NCBI GenBank assembly: GCA_022605405.1
Contig: JABYQQ010000034.1
Span: 310,001-374,000 of the forward strand
Direction of reading: 5' to 3'
Origin: Earliella scabrosa
Taxonomy: Eukaryota > Basidiomycota > Agaricomycetes > Polyporales > Polyporaceae
Length of the DNA: 64,000 nucleotides
Below are positions 1 to 11,795 of the stretch, in pieces. The notes under the pieces were generated by a model, which searched no databases, had not been told where the DNA came from, and worked only from the letters and a program-made list of their open reading frames with translations. The position numbers and the translations under genes were made by a program. Numbering within the stretch: the first letter of the stretch is position 1; each line of letters begins with the position of its first letter.

Positions 1-1069
1 TGGGGCGCTAGTCGACTGGCGTCTCCCACCACCATGACTGACAGTTCTCCCTTGTCAGTGGTCACAGCAACTCAGCTGCCTGCCCGGACAGTGAGCCAGG
101 CACTCCATGATCATTCTATTTCCAACTACGATGCCATGAATCAGCAACATCCATCTTCGTTCGCAGCTCCGCAGTAGATTCCCATCCTCGTGTCGCCGCC
201 GACTGTTACGCTCCACCAAGATGCCTGGGTTCAGACGTTCTCATCGAGTTCGGAGGGCACGCGCTGTTAGGGATACACGGCAGAAAGCTTTCCTTCATTT
301 AAGTCAACCCCGACTATCAGGAGGCAGCGTCCCACGCTGGTTGTTATGAAGCTTGGCCGTGCCATTGGTATGTTCCTGCATATTGTGCTCCGAGGTCGAT
401 CAGATTTATCTTCATACCACATCGATATACGACTGCTCAGGAACCCGCTCTAGCCTCTCCCTGTGCTGTAGCTGAGGAAGAAAGCTGTCCGTCTCGTCGC
501 AATCCCTATCGCGTCTTGACCGCTGGGCCTTGAGTCTACTGCAGACGCGGTCGCCTTTCGAACCAGTATAGTAATGCAGTGTCTCCTTGTAGAGCCCGTC
601 GCACTGCACGTTCCATGGTCGGGCCTGTTCTCCGTGATAGGTCTGTCATATAAGGTTCGCTGGGTGAGTCATCTCCTCGATCGTGCGACCCGACGTTGCA
701 CTCAGGCAGATCGCAGCTCGTCCCGACACGCCCAACTCCAACTCAGCTCAGTGCAGACGATATACGGCTCCGCGTTACATTGCTCTGAACCAACCGCCAG
801 TGCGCATGAAAACGTACGTGGCCAATGCGCGAGGCAGCGGAGAGCGGATGCAACGCCGGAGCAGTCGGTACCACCATCGTCTGGAAGATGTTCATCACAG
901 TTTGCAATGTTCCGAATCGTCGTCTTGTGACCGCGTTACCATCATGATTCAAGCACCGGTGCATCTTCTTGCAAGACCATGACTACGTGAGCATATTTCC
1001 CTTTCACACTGTCTCCGTCTCCGCGTAGTGCGCACTCATTCCTGGCTTTCCTTCATCCTGTTACAAACT
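1..1069. other. No gene recognised at left edge
   Basis: No reading frame here has recognisable protein character. Frames on both strands are short and overlap each other, and no splice pattern joins them into a sensible protein. The last few hundred bases are probably the promoter of the membrane protein that starts at 1070. Confidence 0.5.
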
Positions 1070-2473
1070 ATGCCTCGGTCCAGCGACTACAGTGACATTG
1101 ACGACAGCAATCCAAGTGTAGCCTACAGCCCACATTGGGCTATTGCGCAGGACCCGAGGGCACTTAACGCCGCGGCACACAGACCGCTGGCCGTCAGGGA
1201 GACGGTGACATATGACTTCGTTGGCGAGTTCCTCTACTCATGAGCCGAATGCTGAACACTGACATGGCGTCACGCTTCAGGTACTGGCGTGGAGGTCCGT
1301 GGGTTTCTCGATGACCCTAACGCTCTACAAAATGCCCCGGCTCAGGCGTTTCTGAGCTGTGAAGTTGAAGGGAATGGCGGAACTAGGTCGTTAGAGGGAG
1401 CGCATCCAGGCAAGAATGAGGATCCATGGGTCACATTCTGCTCCATTCGTGATATTCCAGCTTCCGGATACAAACTTACGGTGACCAGCGGCGACAAATT
1501 CAGGCTAGTGTGGCTGGATGTATTCCGCACCTTCCGCACCCCCCGTATGGGACCTTCTGCACTTCCACCGACCTCCTCATACTCCAGCTCTCCGTCCTCG
1601 TCTATCTCTTCAAGTACGACTACCGTTCCCCGTCCAAACACTCCTGTTGTCTCGGTATCTCCGACTTCATCTCCAACTCTACCGGCCGCATCGGGATCCT
1701 CAAATATGGGCCCGAGTCCAAGCTCTTCAGCAGCCAGCTCACAGACATCCCCAGAGTCCTCACCGAGTGCTTCCGCACCCTCCTCCTCCATCCTGTCGAG
1801 CGCTCTTTCGGGAGGAACCACGGACATGTACCACTCGCCAATGCAAGGTGTGGACACAACTACATCTTTAATACCAGCCTTGCCTAGTGCAGCGGAAAGC
1901 GTCGCCACGATCGCACGTCCCACGAACACCGGAGCCATCGCAGGAGGCGCAGTGGGAGGTCTCCTCCTGCTCGTCCTTGTCATCCTCCTGGTGACATGTC
2001 GCAGAAGACTGCGAAACCGGAGTCGTCGCAGTAAGTGCAGTCCTCCGCCACCGCCGTAATCCGCTCACGAGCTCTACGTTACAGCTCCGTCACCACTCAC
2101 TGCTCAGGTCAACCGTGACGAGACCGGGACCGTCACCGACGGGGGACGACCTGCACTCACGACGTGGAGCGCGGAGATGTTCTCAAGACAGAAGCGTCCC
2201 GAGTCGGACGCAAGAACCCCGCCTCCTCGTCCATACAGCACGTCCAGTATGGCGAGCAGCCTAGAAACGGAGGATCTCCGCGGGGCGCCGTCTACCCTCC
2301 GCCAGCTTTCCTCCAAACCCTTGCTCTTCTCTGACGCCGACTCGCTGTCGGCATCGAGGAGGTCCTCTGTCGTCAGCGCTCAACATGGTGACTCGGACGA
2401 ACGGAAAATGTCCGAGGCGCTGCGAATGCGACCAATGCAAGTTTCACAGTCGTGGCTTGGGCCCCGGGTATGA
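1070..2473 (+). CDS. Single-pass membrane protein, tandem family copy 1
   Basis: Exons 1070-1223, 1281-2030, 2085-2473 give 430 aa. The N-terminus has the family pattern IDDSNPSVAYS and no signal peptide. An N-terminal beta-sandwich-like domain of about 140 aa follows, with the splice-spanning motif F-V-G-T-G-V-E-V and a conserved FCSI segment. Then come a Ser/Thr/Pro-rich stalk and a Gly-rich transmembrane helix (about 266-288). The helix is followed by an RRRLRNRSRR stop-transfer and a tail with TTWSAEMF, shared in form with the other three copies. The first intron needs a GC donor (GCGAGT), which is a known minor class. The family is common in Agaricomycetes and its function is unknown. 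A carbohydrate- or wall-contacting surface protein is my inference from the stalk and the galactose-binding-like fold pattern. Confidence 0.75.
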
Positions 2474-2877
2474 TCACGGGAGAGACGGACCTACGGAAAG
2501 ACTAGAGAGGACCTCGATTTCTTGTTAACGATTTGGCTTGCATATGGTCTGAGACCGTTCTGCAGGACTGTGCTACATCACGATTCGGTAGTAACACGAC
2601 AGCTTGAATGGGCATTGGGAGTTTGGCTTCGAGTAGTAGTTGCTTCGTCATGGCTCATCATAGCATGTAGCTAGTACGTATACCCCCTGTAGCTTCCAGA
2701 ATTATTCACTCATGCGTCCTACTCGATGCTACCAACAGCACTCGAACCTTACCAATGTCGTTCGCCGATGTCGTCGGTGGCCCGATTGTGGGTTGAGCGG
2801 GAGCTCGGGCCGATCGGCACGAACAAGATGGGCGCTACGTCATGTTGGCTTTTCTCCGTGCACCATCACCACCATGA
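2474..2877. other. Spacer after copy 1
   Basis: 3' flank of the first membrane-protein gene. I see no further coding sequence before the foldback element. Confidence 0.4.
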
Positions 2878-3239
2878 CAGCTATCTCAAAAACCAGCGTC
2901 GCCCGCCCACTCGCGGGGGGTGTGCCCGGATCACGGCTAAGCCTGTTCCGGCCCGCTAGCGCTCTCCTCAATCCGACTCGGCGTACGGCGTCTGAAGCTG
3001 GAAAGTGGCAAGTAGAGGCTTTGAGAGCCTTCAGCGACACTCAGAGTTAGCCAAAACGATACCAACACTGCGCCTGACAGAAATCCAAGCAGTTTGACGG
3101 CAAAATGTGAGAGACGAGGTTGTGAGCACACGACGCCCTGGTGACTTGACCTCCCTCGGTTGGGCGTCGGCCGGGAGTAGCCGTGATCCGGGCACACCCC
3201 CCACGGGCGGGCGGGCGACGCTGGTTTTTGAGATAGCTG
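2878..3239. mobile_element. Foldback/MITE-like element with 62 bp terminal inverted repeats
   Basis: The first 62 bases (2878-2939, starting CAGCTATCTCAAAAACC) are the reverse complement of the last 62 (3178-3239) at 59 of 62 positions. The interior of about 240 bp has no plausible transposase frame. A non-autonomous DNA transposon (MITE) is the natural reading. No clear target-site duplication is visible; at most a GA dinucleotide sits on both sides. An autonomous partner is not in the window. Confidence 0.75.
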
Positions 3240-5793
3240 GAACAAAGTATCGACCCCACTATTCTACCCCTTGCGGTGACCCAAAGCACCCCTCACGTTG
3301 TCTCTATGTTTGCGTCTCGCACAAGGCCCCAGTCCGTTCAGCTCCTCCGGGTTGTCAGCGATGAGTGTCCTTCAAGATCTATCATCTTGGAATCATCCGA
3401 CACCGTCTCCGACGCTTCTATCATTTTGAGATTGTGGAACGCCGCTGAGGACCGCCTGCCATATCCACGCGGAGGCGCAACGAATGCTGCTCTTGAGCTC
3501 CAGAAGGGTTGTCCGCACGCAGACTGGGAGAGACTTGGTCATGATGGAGTCGGTCGACCTTGACAGTCACCGCAAGGTGAGTTCTGATTTCATCTCCTTC
3601 TTGACGGTAGCAGGGACTCTGGGACGTGGGATGAAGATGCGGATGAGCTTCTCATTCATTTATGGGCTACACGCTTTCCTCGAACTACCTCTCAGCAGCG
3701 CATCCCCGGGCGTGCATCCCATCGGGACTGCATGTTCGTGAGCTTAGACCGCAGTCATACGCCGCCAGCCTCAGTCAGATTGATGTCACTCATAGAGCAC
3801 ACTACATGCCAGCTTTTGATAGGGATCCTTGATAAATGCTGCTTGGACATGCGGTCGTCGACCAAGGAAGATGGATATCATTCACCTGGCAGCAGATCGT
3901 GACCGCTTAGCGAGAGTTGTCTTGCACTATCAGCGACCACCTCAGAATTAGTGAGTCTCTCTCCTGCTTCGTCGAAAAGACCACATGGAACTTACCAGAT
4001 GTGCGATGGTCCGCAGTGTAAGATCCTGCAGTCAGGGGGCTCGTCCACAGCGGAGGCCTTCCAGGACGTCGACTCCAAACAGCAGCGTGATGGCAGTGTG
4101 GAGCGTAAGTAGATAAGGCATTCTGTACCATACGGCTCGCACTAAGTGCCTTTCTCCCGCAGCACTCACCATTCGCTGTCCCTGTCATTCGGGTCTTCTG
4201 CGCCTCGGGCGACCGCGAGCATGGATTGCTATGTTCAACCCCATCACAGCAACGACGGAAGCGTATGCGACCCCAAGACTATAATAGACAATCCCGCAAG
4301 ATGGTACGACGTCAATGAGTGAGCACTGATCCCAGAGGGCCTCGATACGGACTCAGCGGGAGAGCGTCGCTGGCCATGTTCGCTATATATAGCTGACCGG
4401 ATCTCTGCATCACGCAGGGTGGAAGTCCTCTCCCGCTTCGTCGAACTCCCGGTCGCGGCCCCACTATCTTGACATGCGAGTCCGCTTTATGGCTCAACCA
4501 TGATGTCGTCTACCAACAGGGCGGGATCTGGTCGACGGCAGGTCTGCCTGCAGAAGGCATGCACTCGAGCCAAGGTCCGAGGGGACTCAAGGGACACTGC
4601 CTCGACGGCTTTGATACGCGTCCCGAGATTCTCTCGCGATGTCTTCCTTGTCGACAGCCTTCCCCATATCCATCGCTTCTACGATGGGAGCGTTAGCGAC
4701 GAGCTCTCGGTTGACGCAGGCCAATCTGACTGCCTGTTCGTCGAACAGTTTTACCTCCGCATTCCTCCCGGACCTCGAGCATACCTAACATTTCATCCCG
4801 TCCCCACGCCTTGCCTTCCCAGGTTGACTCGATGAACAAAGATCGTTGCAACGGCGCTGTCATTGTCGGTATCTATCACACCTTCCAATGCCACATCGCA
4901 GGCACCCTCTGCGTGACGCTCCTACAAGCGATGGTCACCTGGTTGCAAGGCGGTGTGGTGTCCCTACTCCACTTTGCTGGCCGCTAGTAACGGGGAAGAC
5001 GAGTATGTGAGTCTCCTATTCTCGTCGTATGTATCAACTCCCCTCGGAACCCTCGGGAGGTGCACGGTCGCAATCAATCCCTCCCTCCCGATAGAGGCGA
5101 TGCGTCCACGATCGATGATACAGGGCCCGCGTTCAGCGTTCAAAAACGAGATGTTCTGTGTCTCGTCGCGCCGAGGTTACGCTACATCTCGGTCCCACGA
5201 CATGGTCTACTCGGCCTTCCCTGACCTGGTACGTCAATCATGTCCATCTTCTTCTGAGTCATTCCTTGATTGGCACGGCGGTCCAGTTTCCATCTCTCAA
5301 GTGTCCATGGCAGGTGCGATGGAAGAGCACTAGTCCATACGGCTCTAGTAGGACGGACACATCTCTGCTGCAACGCTCGCGCGGTCCGCGGGATGTACTC
5401 TGGTTGCATTCGAGACGAGCGCGAGTGGATGTTGGTTGAGATGCACAGGTTGTTGCGGGCGCGTGTTTTATCTGTGGCGGGAGGTGCTACTCGCGTGATA
5501 TCCATCTTGGTGCTCGGACGCATTAGTAATATTATTTTTCTTCGGGCAATGCTCGGCTGTCAGGCTAGTTGGGTATGTCAGGTCGCGGTGAATATGGCGC
5601 CGGGCTAATTTCGTCCATCTTTCTATCTATCCCACAAGGTCTCTAAGCATGACACCGTCAAGATCAACAGCAAGGTGGTAGAGTACATAGTGCGTATCTC
5701 AAGCAGTACTTTCCGCTTTGGTCGCCCCCCTCCAGATTGAAGTGCACTCACGCTCAACTCCCGTCTCAGACTGATTATCCTCACCCCGACACC
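3240..5793. other. Gene-poor stretch with decayed coding-like fragments
   Basis: Several short plus-strand frames (about 3276-3560, 3484-3740, 4470-4830, 4950-5330) look protein-like in places and have intron-like joints. They cannot be spliced into a continuous protein and match no family I know. A decayed gene or unrelated non-coding sequence are both possible. The final 200 bp probably hold the promoter of membrane-protein copy 2. Confidence 0.35.
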
Positions 5794-7217
5794 ATGCCTT
5801 CCACCGACCATACTATCGACGATAATGATGCCCAAGTGGTGTACTTCAGCGCGGAAAGCGACTGGGATCATCGAACTTGCTTGGATGTGGCATCCATTCA
5901 TATCGACCCCGACTGTCATCAGGCCAGCAAGCGCGGGAGCCAGCTTCAGCTTGTATTCAGAGGAAAGCTCATTGTCTTCAGACGATGTCTCTGTGCTGAT
6001 TCAATACCGTTCAGGTACTGGTGTAGAAGTCATTGGCGCCACCCACGGAGAAGACCCCACACAGGACCTTCTCAATTGCACCGTTGACAATCAATTCCAT
6101 GACTCTTCCTTCAGCCTCAATGTCATAGGCCAGCCAGTAACGTTCTGCTCGATCACAGGGTTGCCGAATCAAGAACACACGCTTTTAGCGTCAGCCGGTC
6201 AAAACTTCTACAATGTCTTGATCGATAAGTTCATAATCACATCCGACGAGCCGCATGGGGCCACTCCGACTCCTTCCCCCTCACATTCACCTTCTGTTCT
6301 TCCTTCCCTTCCTGATACCCCCCCAAATACTCAAACGACCTCACCAACGCGCCCGGATCCAGAATCATCATCGACCTCCGCGTCGCCATCCTCTTTGCTC
6401 TCAACCCAATTCGGACCGGGGCGTACCACTCCTAGCAGTGGATTGCAATCTTCCTCACTGCTAACGTCGTCGAAGTTTGTCTACAATCCTGAAGAGACTC
6501 CGAGCGGCACTGCGGATCACGACAACCCAACATCAACGTCAAATTCGTATCCAAGCGGGGCGGGACTAGGATCTCCATATGATGGTGGTGACACCAATGG
6601 GCCGATGTATGGTCCGATTCAGGGAGGCGCATCCGACAACCATTCGGAACATATGAACATCACTGCCATTGCTGGAAGTGTAGTAGGAGGCGTTCTATCT
6701 GTTGTTCTTATTCTCCTCATGACCTGGTACCGAAAGAGGCTATGTCGAGCAACCCGTCAACGTAAGTGTACTTTACCTATACCCATCAGCATGTCTGTAC
6801 ACACGTCGTTTTGCAGTTCTGTTACGACTTCGAGGGCGGGATCAAGGCCAGATGTTGGGCCTCACTGAGGAACCCTCATCGAGACTTCCAAGCTGGAACC
6901 CGGAGAGAACATTCTACGTGCCTCCCCGTCCCAATCCCGACCTCGACATACCCGCTTCATCGCCACGCAACTTATCTGGCATGGCCTCGTCCTCAGAATG
7001 TCCAGCGTCGCGCCGGTCCTCTACTCGGCCTCTGCTCGCGGGCACGCCGCTGGGCGATTCCGACTCAGACCTCGACTCGGACGCACGCTCCTTCGTGACG
7101 GCATTGACAACGGAACAGATCGATGTACATGCACACGCTTCAATTCGAAGTGCGTCTACGTCGGAACTAGGATCTTTACGCTCGCAGCCCTCGCGTCAGT
7201 CGTGGTATGCCGTATGA
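5794..7217 (+). CDS. Single-pass membrane protein, tandem family copy 2
   Basis: Exons 5794-5962, 6015-6761, 6817-7217 give 438 aa if the first junction is used as in the paralogues. The protein starts MPSTDHTIDDNDAQVVY, close to copy 3. The joined motif is F-R-G-T-G-V-E-V. A conserved FCSITGLPNQEHTL segment, a Ser/Thr/Pro stalk, a transmembrane helix (about 272-294) and a tail ending SWYAV follow. The first intron starts GAAAGC instead of GT, one base away from the consensus GTAAGC. No in-frame GT donor gives a normal-length intron. If that site is not spliced, the product ends early and the gene is a pseudogene or makes a soluble fragment. Function unknown. Confidence 0.6.
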
Positions 7218-8195
7218 ATCCGCACAGATGTGCTGGTCATGTCGGGATGGAGTTGGAATTTTCTGGAGATATAACGCGCCATGGACATCTGCAGTACGTC
7301 TCGTTCATTTGTGCTTGCTTCGCGGCACTCGTTCTCATTGCCCACCCTTGGATATCAGCATCGAGGACTCGGACTTGTTTGTATGGTACCATTTGCTGAG
7401 GACTATCCATGCTCCGTACTGCTTGTATTCGAACATGATGAGTTCAATCTTAAGCTTCAGATCTGTTGAGCAACTCGCAACATCACTGAGGCACATTAGG
7501 GCACATTACGGTCCAGCTCTCAAGTGCGAAGCATCTAGATCGCTGTGGCACTCCTTGTCAATTGCAGATGCGGTATCCCCATTCAGCGCCGCCAGCGCAT
7601 TCACAACGAATTATCTTCTGCGATTGCGCAAGTAGCGACCTGCGCGCTGGGGTGTAATCGAGCCGAAGCAGGGTGGCAGGTTGGTGCATAGGAAGCGGTC
7701 AAGGGTGCCTGTCGTGACAGTGGGCCGGTAGCTCGAGTGAGTCCCGTTCTGCGCCCGTGACATCTATGATGCGTACTAATTTCGGGCGCATTAGTACCGC
7801 AACTTGACAGTGCCGTCCCTATGCGCTGCCTCTACTGTGACGCTCAGCACCCTTGAAGTTGGCAAGATGGACAGCCCACGAAGATGTCATCATCATCGGT
7901 CAGCATGTTTCACGCACGTACTGACCAACATAGTATGTCAGGCACAGCTTATTTCCTATGATCATCATAGGTGTCAGCCTGAGGCTGGCCATTCATTGCA
8001 AGATTCGTTCATCTGTCCATCTATCCGACAAACTTGGAATGCCATCATGATCAATGCTACCTCGTGGAGGGTACATAGAGCGCAGCTCATGTGGCACAGG
8101 CTTCCGCTCTGCTTTCCATCTTTCCCCCCGGATGTTTATGCACTGGCACATCCATCCTCGTTCGCTATTCTGACTGACACTTCCTCTACATAGCT
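7218..8195. other. Intergenic region between copies 2 and 3
   Basis: No convincing gene. Parts near 7780-8050 vaguely resemble the flank before copy 2 (a GCATTAGTA string and a CCATCTATCC string), which fits duplication together with promoter sequence. The match is weak. Confidence 0.35.
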
Positions 8196-9613
8196 ATGTC
8201 CTCGCCATATACAATCATTGACGATAAAGACTCTCGGGTAGAATACCTCGCTTCGAATGGCACTTCAAGTTGGTTGGCTCGAACCTGCTCGGATGATGTA
8301 GGCAACATTCTCCAGGACCCTGACTGCCACCAGCCCAACGGCCAGGGCAGCATACTCAGGCTTATGTTTCAAGGGAAGCACATTGTCTTCGCGCAGTCTG
8401 TGTAAGCTGACATTGATACTGTACAGGTACCGGCGTGGAAGTTGTCGGTTTCTCTCGCTCTGACTTCAGGGAAAGGCTCCTCGTCTGCACCGTGAACGGT
8501 GGAGCTCAGCCAGTGATTGCCTATACTCCCGAACCTGGGGCGCATTCGACGACAGTATTTTGCTCGTTGCGCGGCTTAAGCTACGGGACGTACGAACTTA
8601 CAGCAATCAGCAGTGATCCTGCACATTTTGCAGATGTCCTGATCGACGAGTTCCACATCTTTACGCAAGACGATCCCCATTCCCAGAATCCATCTCCCAC
8701 TGTTTCTCCCGTGGCTCCACAACCTCCTTCTTCTCATTCATCGACCCTACCCATGCGTTCGCAGACAAGCGACGGTGCCCCACTTGTATCATCAGAGCCA
8801 ACGGTGATGTTTCCGACACCGTCGTCTTCACTAGCGTCATCTCCAGCGACGGGGCGAAGGTCAACGTCCGACAACGATCCACACTCAGCCACACGGGCGG
8901 GGTTATATCTCACATCCGACTCCTCGAGTTCGAGCGGCCTTGCATCGAGTCTCGGATCCTCGTCCAGTGCACGGAGCACATATGCTGGTGATACAGTCAC
9001 CAGCGACCAGGCTGCACCGAATGGAAGACCCACCACAGAGAGCACACCCGGCGAAGCATATCCCCCTGACGAAGGCTCGAGACATGCAAACCTCGGTGTC
9101 ATTGTGGGGAGTATTATTGGAGGCATTCTCGTCATTGTACTAGTGCTCTTCTTGACCGTGTACCGGAAGAGACTGCGTGGTATGGGCAGAAAGAGTCAGT
9201 CAATCGTTTGTTCATGTCTGCCTCTGAGCTGTTCCTGACTTCGTTCTCCAGTACTCCCACAACTCCGAGAGCGTCGTATTTCCCAGGTGTCGGGATTCAG
9301 TGCCACGGAGAACGCTACATCGAGACCTCCGAGCTGGAATCCAGAGAAATCATTCTACATACCGCCTCGTGCCAATCCCGAACCTCCTCGTCCTTTCCCA
9401 CCACCAGGGCCGAACCTCTCCACCAGAACCACGCTTGACGAATGTCCCTCATCACGCCGATCCTCTACCAGACCCCTCCTTTCAGCCAGCCCGCCACAAA
9501 GCGATCCTGACTCAGACCTCGATTCGGACACCCTCTCTTTCGCAACAGCGCTGACCACGGCAGACACCAATGTGCTTGCTTCAACTTCTGTGTTAGACCT
9601 GAACTCAACATGA
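8196..9613 (+). CDS. Single-pass membrane protein, tandem family copy 3
   Basis: Exons 8196-8373, 8427-9194, 9252-9613 give 435 aa if the paralogous junction is used. The N-terminus has the family IDDKDSRVEY pattern. The joined motif is F-Q-G-T-G-V-E-V. It has the usual FCSLRGL segment, a Ser-rich stalk, a transmembrane helix (about 281-303) followed by YRKRLR, and a tail with RPPSWNPEKSFYIPP. The tail lacks the terminal WYAV found in copies 2 and 4. The first intron begins GGAAGC, one base from GTAAGC. Reading through it stops after 69 codons. Other GT sites give the wrong phase. It is either a rare non-canonical intron or a gene damaged at its first splice site. Confidence 0.58.
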
Positions 9614-10373
9614 TACCTGGCATGGGGGGTTTCGCGACGTTATACCCACCGTACGTCTCGTTTGTGGTCGTACCTCTTTTCCAGCAAGTGCTGATCGCCA
9701 CTAGGCTTGTAAGTAGTATCAAGACTCAGAGTCAAGAGATGACCCTTACCCAGCTTATATACCCAGATTGATCGAGGACCTGTCACTTTCCCACGCTGCC
9801 ATTCCTGTACGCGATCATGATGGATTGATGTCTCGCAGCAACTCACCTCTGGGCAACGTCATCGAGCCACATTCCTCAGCTCTCAAGCGCAAGCTCATAG
9901 TAAGGTCGTTCTCAGTGTGAGTTCATGTCTGGCATTAGGATATCTCTGGTAGTACATCCGTAGAGCCAAGGTATGTTGTTCCGCTTTAAGGAAGCAGTCA
10001 TTACCACACCCTCCCTTCGTAAGTCTTCCTATCTCACCCGGCCTGATCACGGCCTTCAATGATGATCAGTTCACGGACAGGCACGCATGGGCGGAGATCC
10101 GCCCTAAATAGCACGGGTCGATCCCACCGCCCGTACGCTTTGGTCCCCGCCTCGTCTCGGACGTCCTTCGCTGTTCCTTTCCTCTCCGAGTTCGAGTCCT
10201 TCCTTGTCCGCACATCCTTCTGCTTTCCACTCGGGTTCACGGGTCATATTTATCTGCGCATCTATCGCCTTTCCCGGTCCACCAGTCATTCCTTCTCTCC
10301 CCACAGTCTTTTCCCAACATAATCAACGCCGTGACGCCGCGATATACCCCCACCCTGGACCTGGACAAGAGCG
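9614..10373. other. Intergenic region between copies 3 and 4
   Basis: No gene seen. The right half is presumably the promoter of copy 4, with a weak TATA-like CCTAAATAG near 10104. Confidence 0.35.
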
Positions 10374-11795
10374 ATGTCCGCGCAGAAAGAGGTCATATAT
10401 GACGACAACGGAAGGATCCAGTACTCCTCGGGGCCGGGCTGGAGGCAGCAGGGTGGAGTCACCGGTGCGCAAGGCGGCGGCAACACGCACGCGCCGGATT
10501 CTCAGGGGTCGAGCTTAACGCTGCAGTTCGAAGGTGCGTTCTCGTCGATCTGACAGCATCAGTTGACGTTGAAGATCGTGCGCAGGTACTGGCGTGGACG
10601 TGTTCGGGTATGTCAACAACGCGGACAGCCACGTCCAGTGGGATCTCCTCAGCTGCACCATAGCGGGCGAAAGCGGTTCCTTTTCCAACTCAAAGCCATA
10701 CAACTCTCCGAGCACGGCAGCCACGTTTTGCTCGATATCGGGGCTGCCTAATCGGCAGCACACGCTTCAAGTGAAGGTTGGGAACGACTTTTGGAACGTC
10801 CTGCTGGACGGCTTCCGTATCTATGCGGATGTGGACGACGAGCCGCCACCGCCGCCACCTCCACCGCCTCCCACTAAGTCATCAACCACAACAACTCGTA
10901 CGACGACCACGACGAAGCCTCCTACCAGCCCCACCGACACCGAGACAACCACCACGTCGAAGCGCTCTACGACCACCGATTCCCCGAGTAAACAGACATC
11001 CACAGACGAGCCCGGATCGGACACGTCTACCTCCTCTCCCTCTCCCTCTGAGTCAGCGTCGGACTCGGACTCGTCGCAGAGCCGCTCCTCTCAGTCTACT
11101 ACAGCTTCGCCCGCTACGCGCACAACTGCTTCCCTCCCCTCGGACCCTATATTTATATCTCTCACGGCCAGCGGTGAGCCTGCACACGGGACATCTGCCG
11201 CAGCCGGGATTGAGCCCCCCGGAGAGACGAGCTCTCCGAACCCAGTAGGAAGCCCGTCCGACCCGGGCTCGAACGATCGTTCCTCAAATACTGGCGCCAT
11301 CATTGGAGGCGTAGTGGGTGGCCTCTTGCTGCTGCTCCTCATTCTTCTCGTCCTGCTGTTATGGCGTAGAAGGCTCCGCCGCAGAGGTGAGCTATTCCGT
11401 ACTCCCATGTCCGACTATGAATCCTCATCTGACCGCAACACTCGCTCGCACGCACAGACGATCCCTCCCGCCGCTTCTCGCGCGACGACGACATGTCGAC
11501 CATCAACGGCGGCGCCGCGCCCGGGCTCACGACTTGGACGCCCGAGATGTTCTCCGTCTCGTCTGGCTCGAACGTCGCCGTCCACTATGACGCTCCGTCC
11601 TACGGCCGCTTCGCAGATGACCCGTCCGCGTCGCCTCCAACGTCTGCGCGCGCGCTCATTCCGCAGCGTTACGAGCCGCAGCCGTCGCCGACCGGAGTGT
11701 CGGACGACAGGAGCAACTCGCACTGGAGCATGTCTACCGCGGATCTCGCGACGCGCACGCCGCTCTCGCGCGAGTCGTCGTGGTACGCTGTCTGA
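10374..11795 (+). CDS. Single-pass membrane protein, tandem family copy 4
   Basis: Exons 10374-10533, 10586-11386, 11458-11795 give 432 aa. This is the best-preserved copy: all introns are GT-AG and phase 1. The order is a YDDNGRIQYSSGPGW start, the motif F-E-G-T-G-V-D-V across intron 1, FCSISGLPNRQHTL, a Pro8-Pro7 run and a Thr/Ser stalk (about 140-285). Then come a transmembrane helix (about 288-311), a WRRRLRRR stop-transfer and a cytoplasmic tail ending SSWYAV. It lacks a signal peptide, as the family usually does, so it is probably inserted by the internal helix with the stalk outside. The role is unknown; a wall-associated or sensor-like surface protein is an inference. Confidence 0.8.

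Noticed and set aside
5987..6014. Canonical GT donors inside intron 1 of membrane-protein copy 2
   Set aside because: They give introns of only 22-28 nt, below the size the spliceosome normally handles, and disrupt the shared F-x-G-T-G-V motif.
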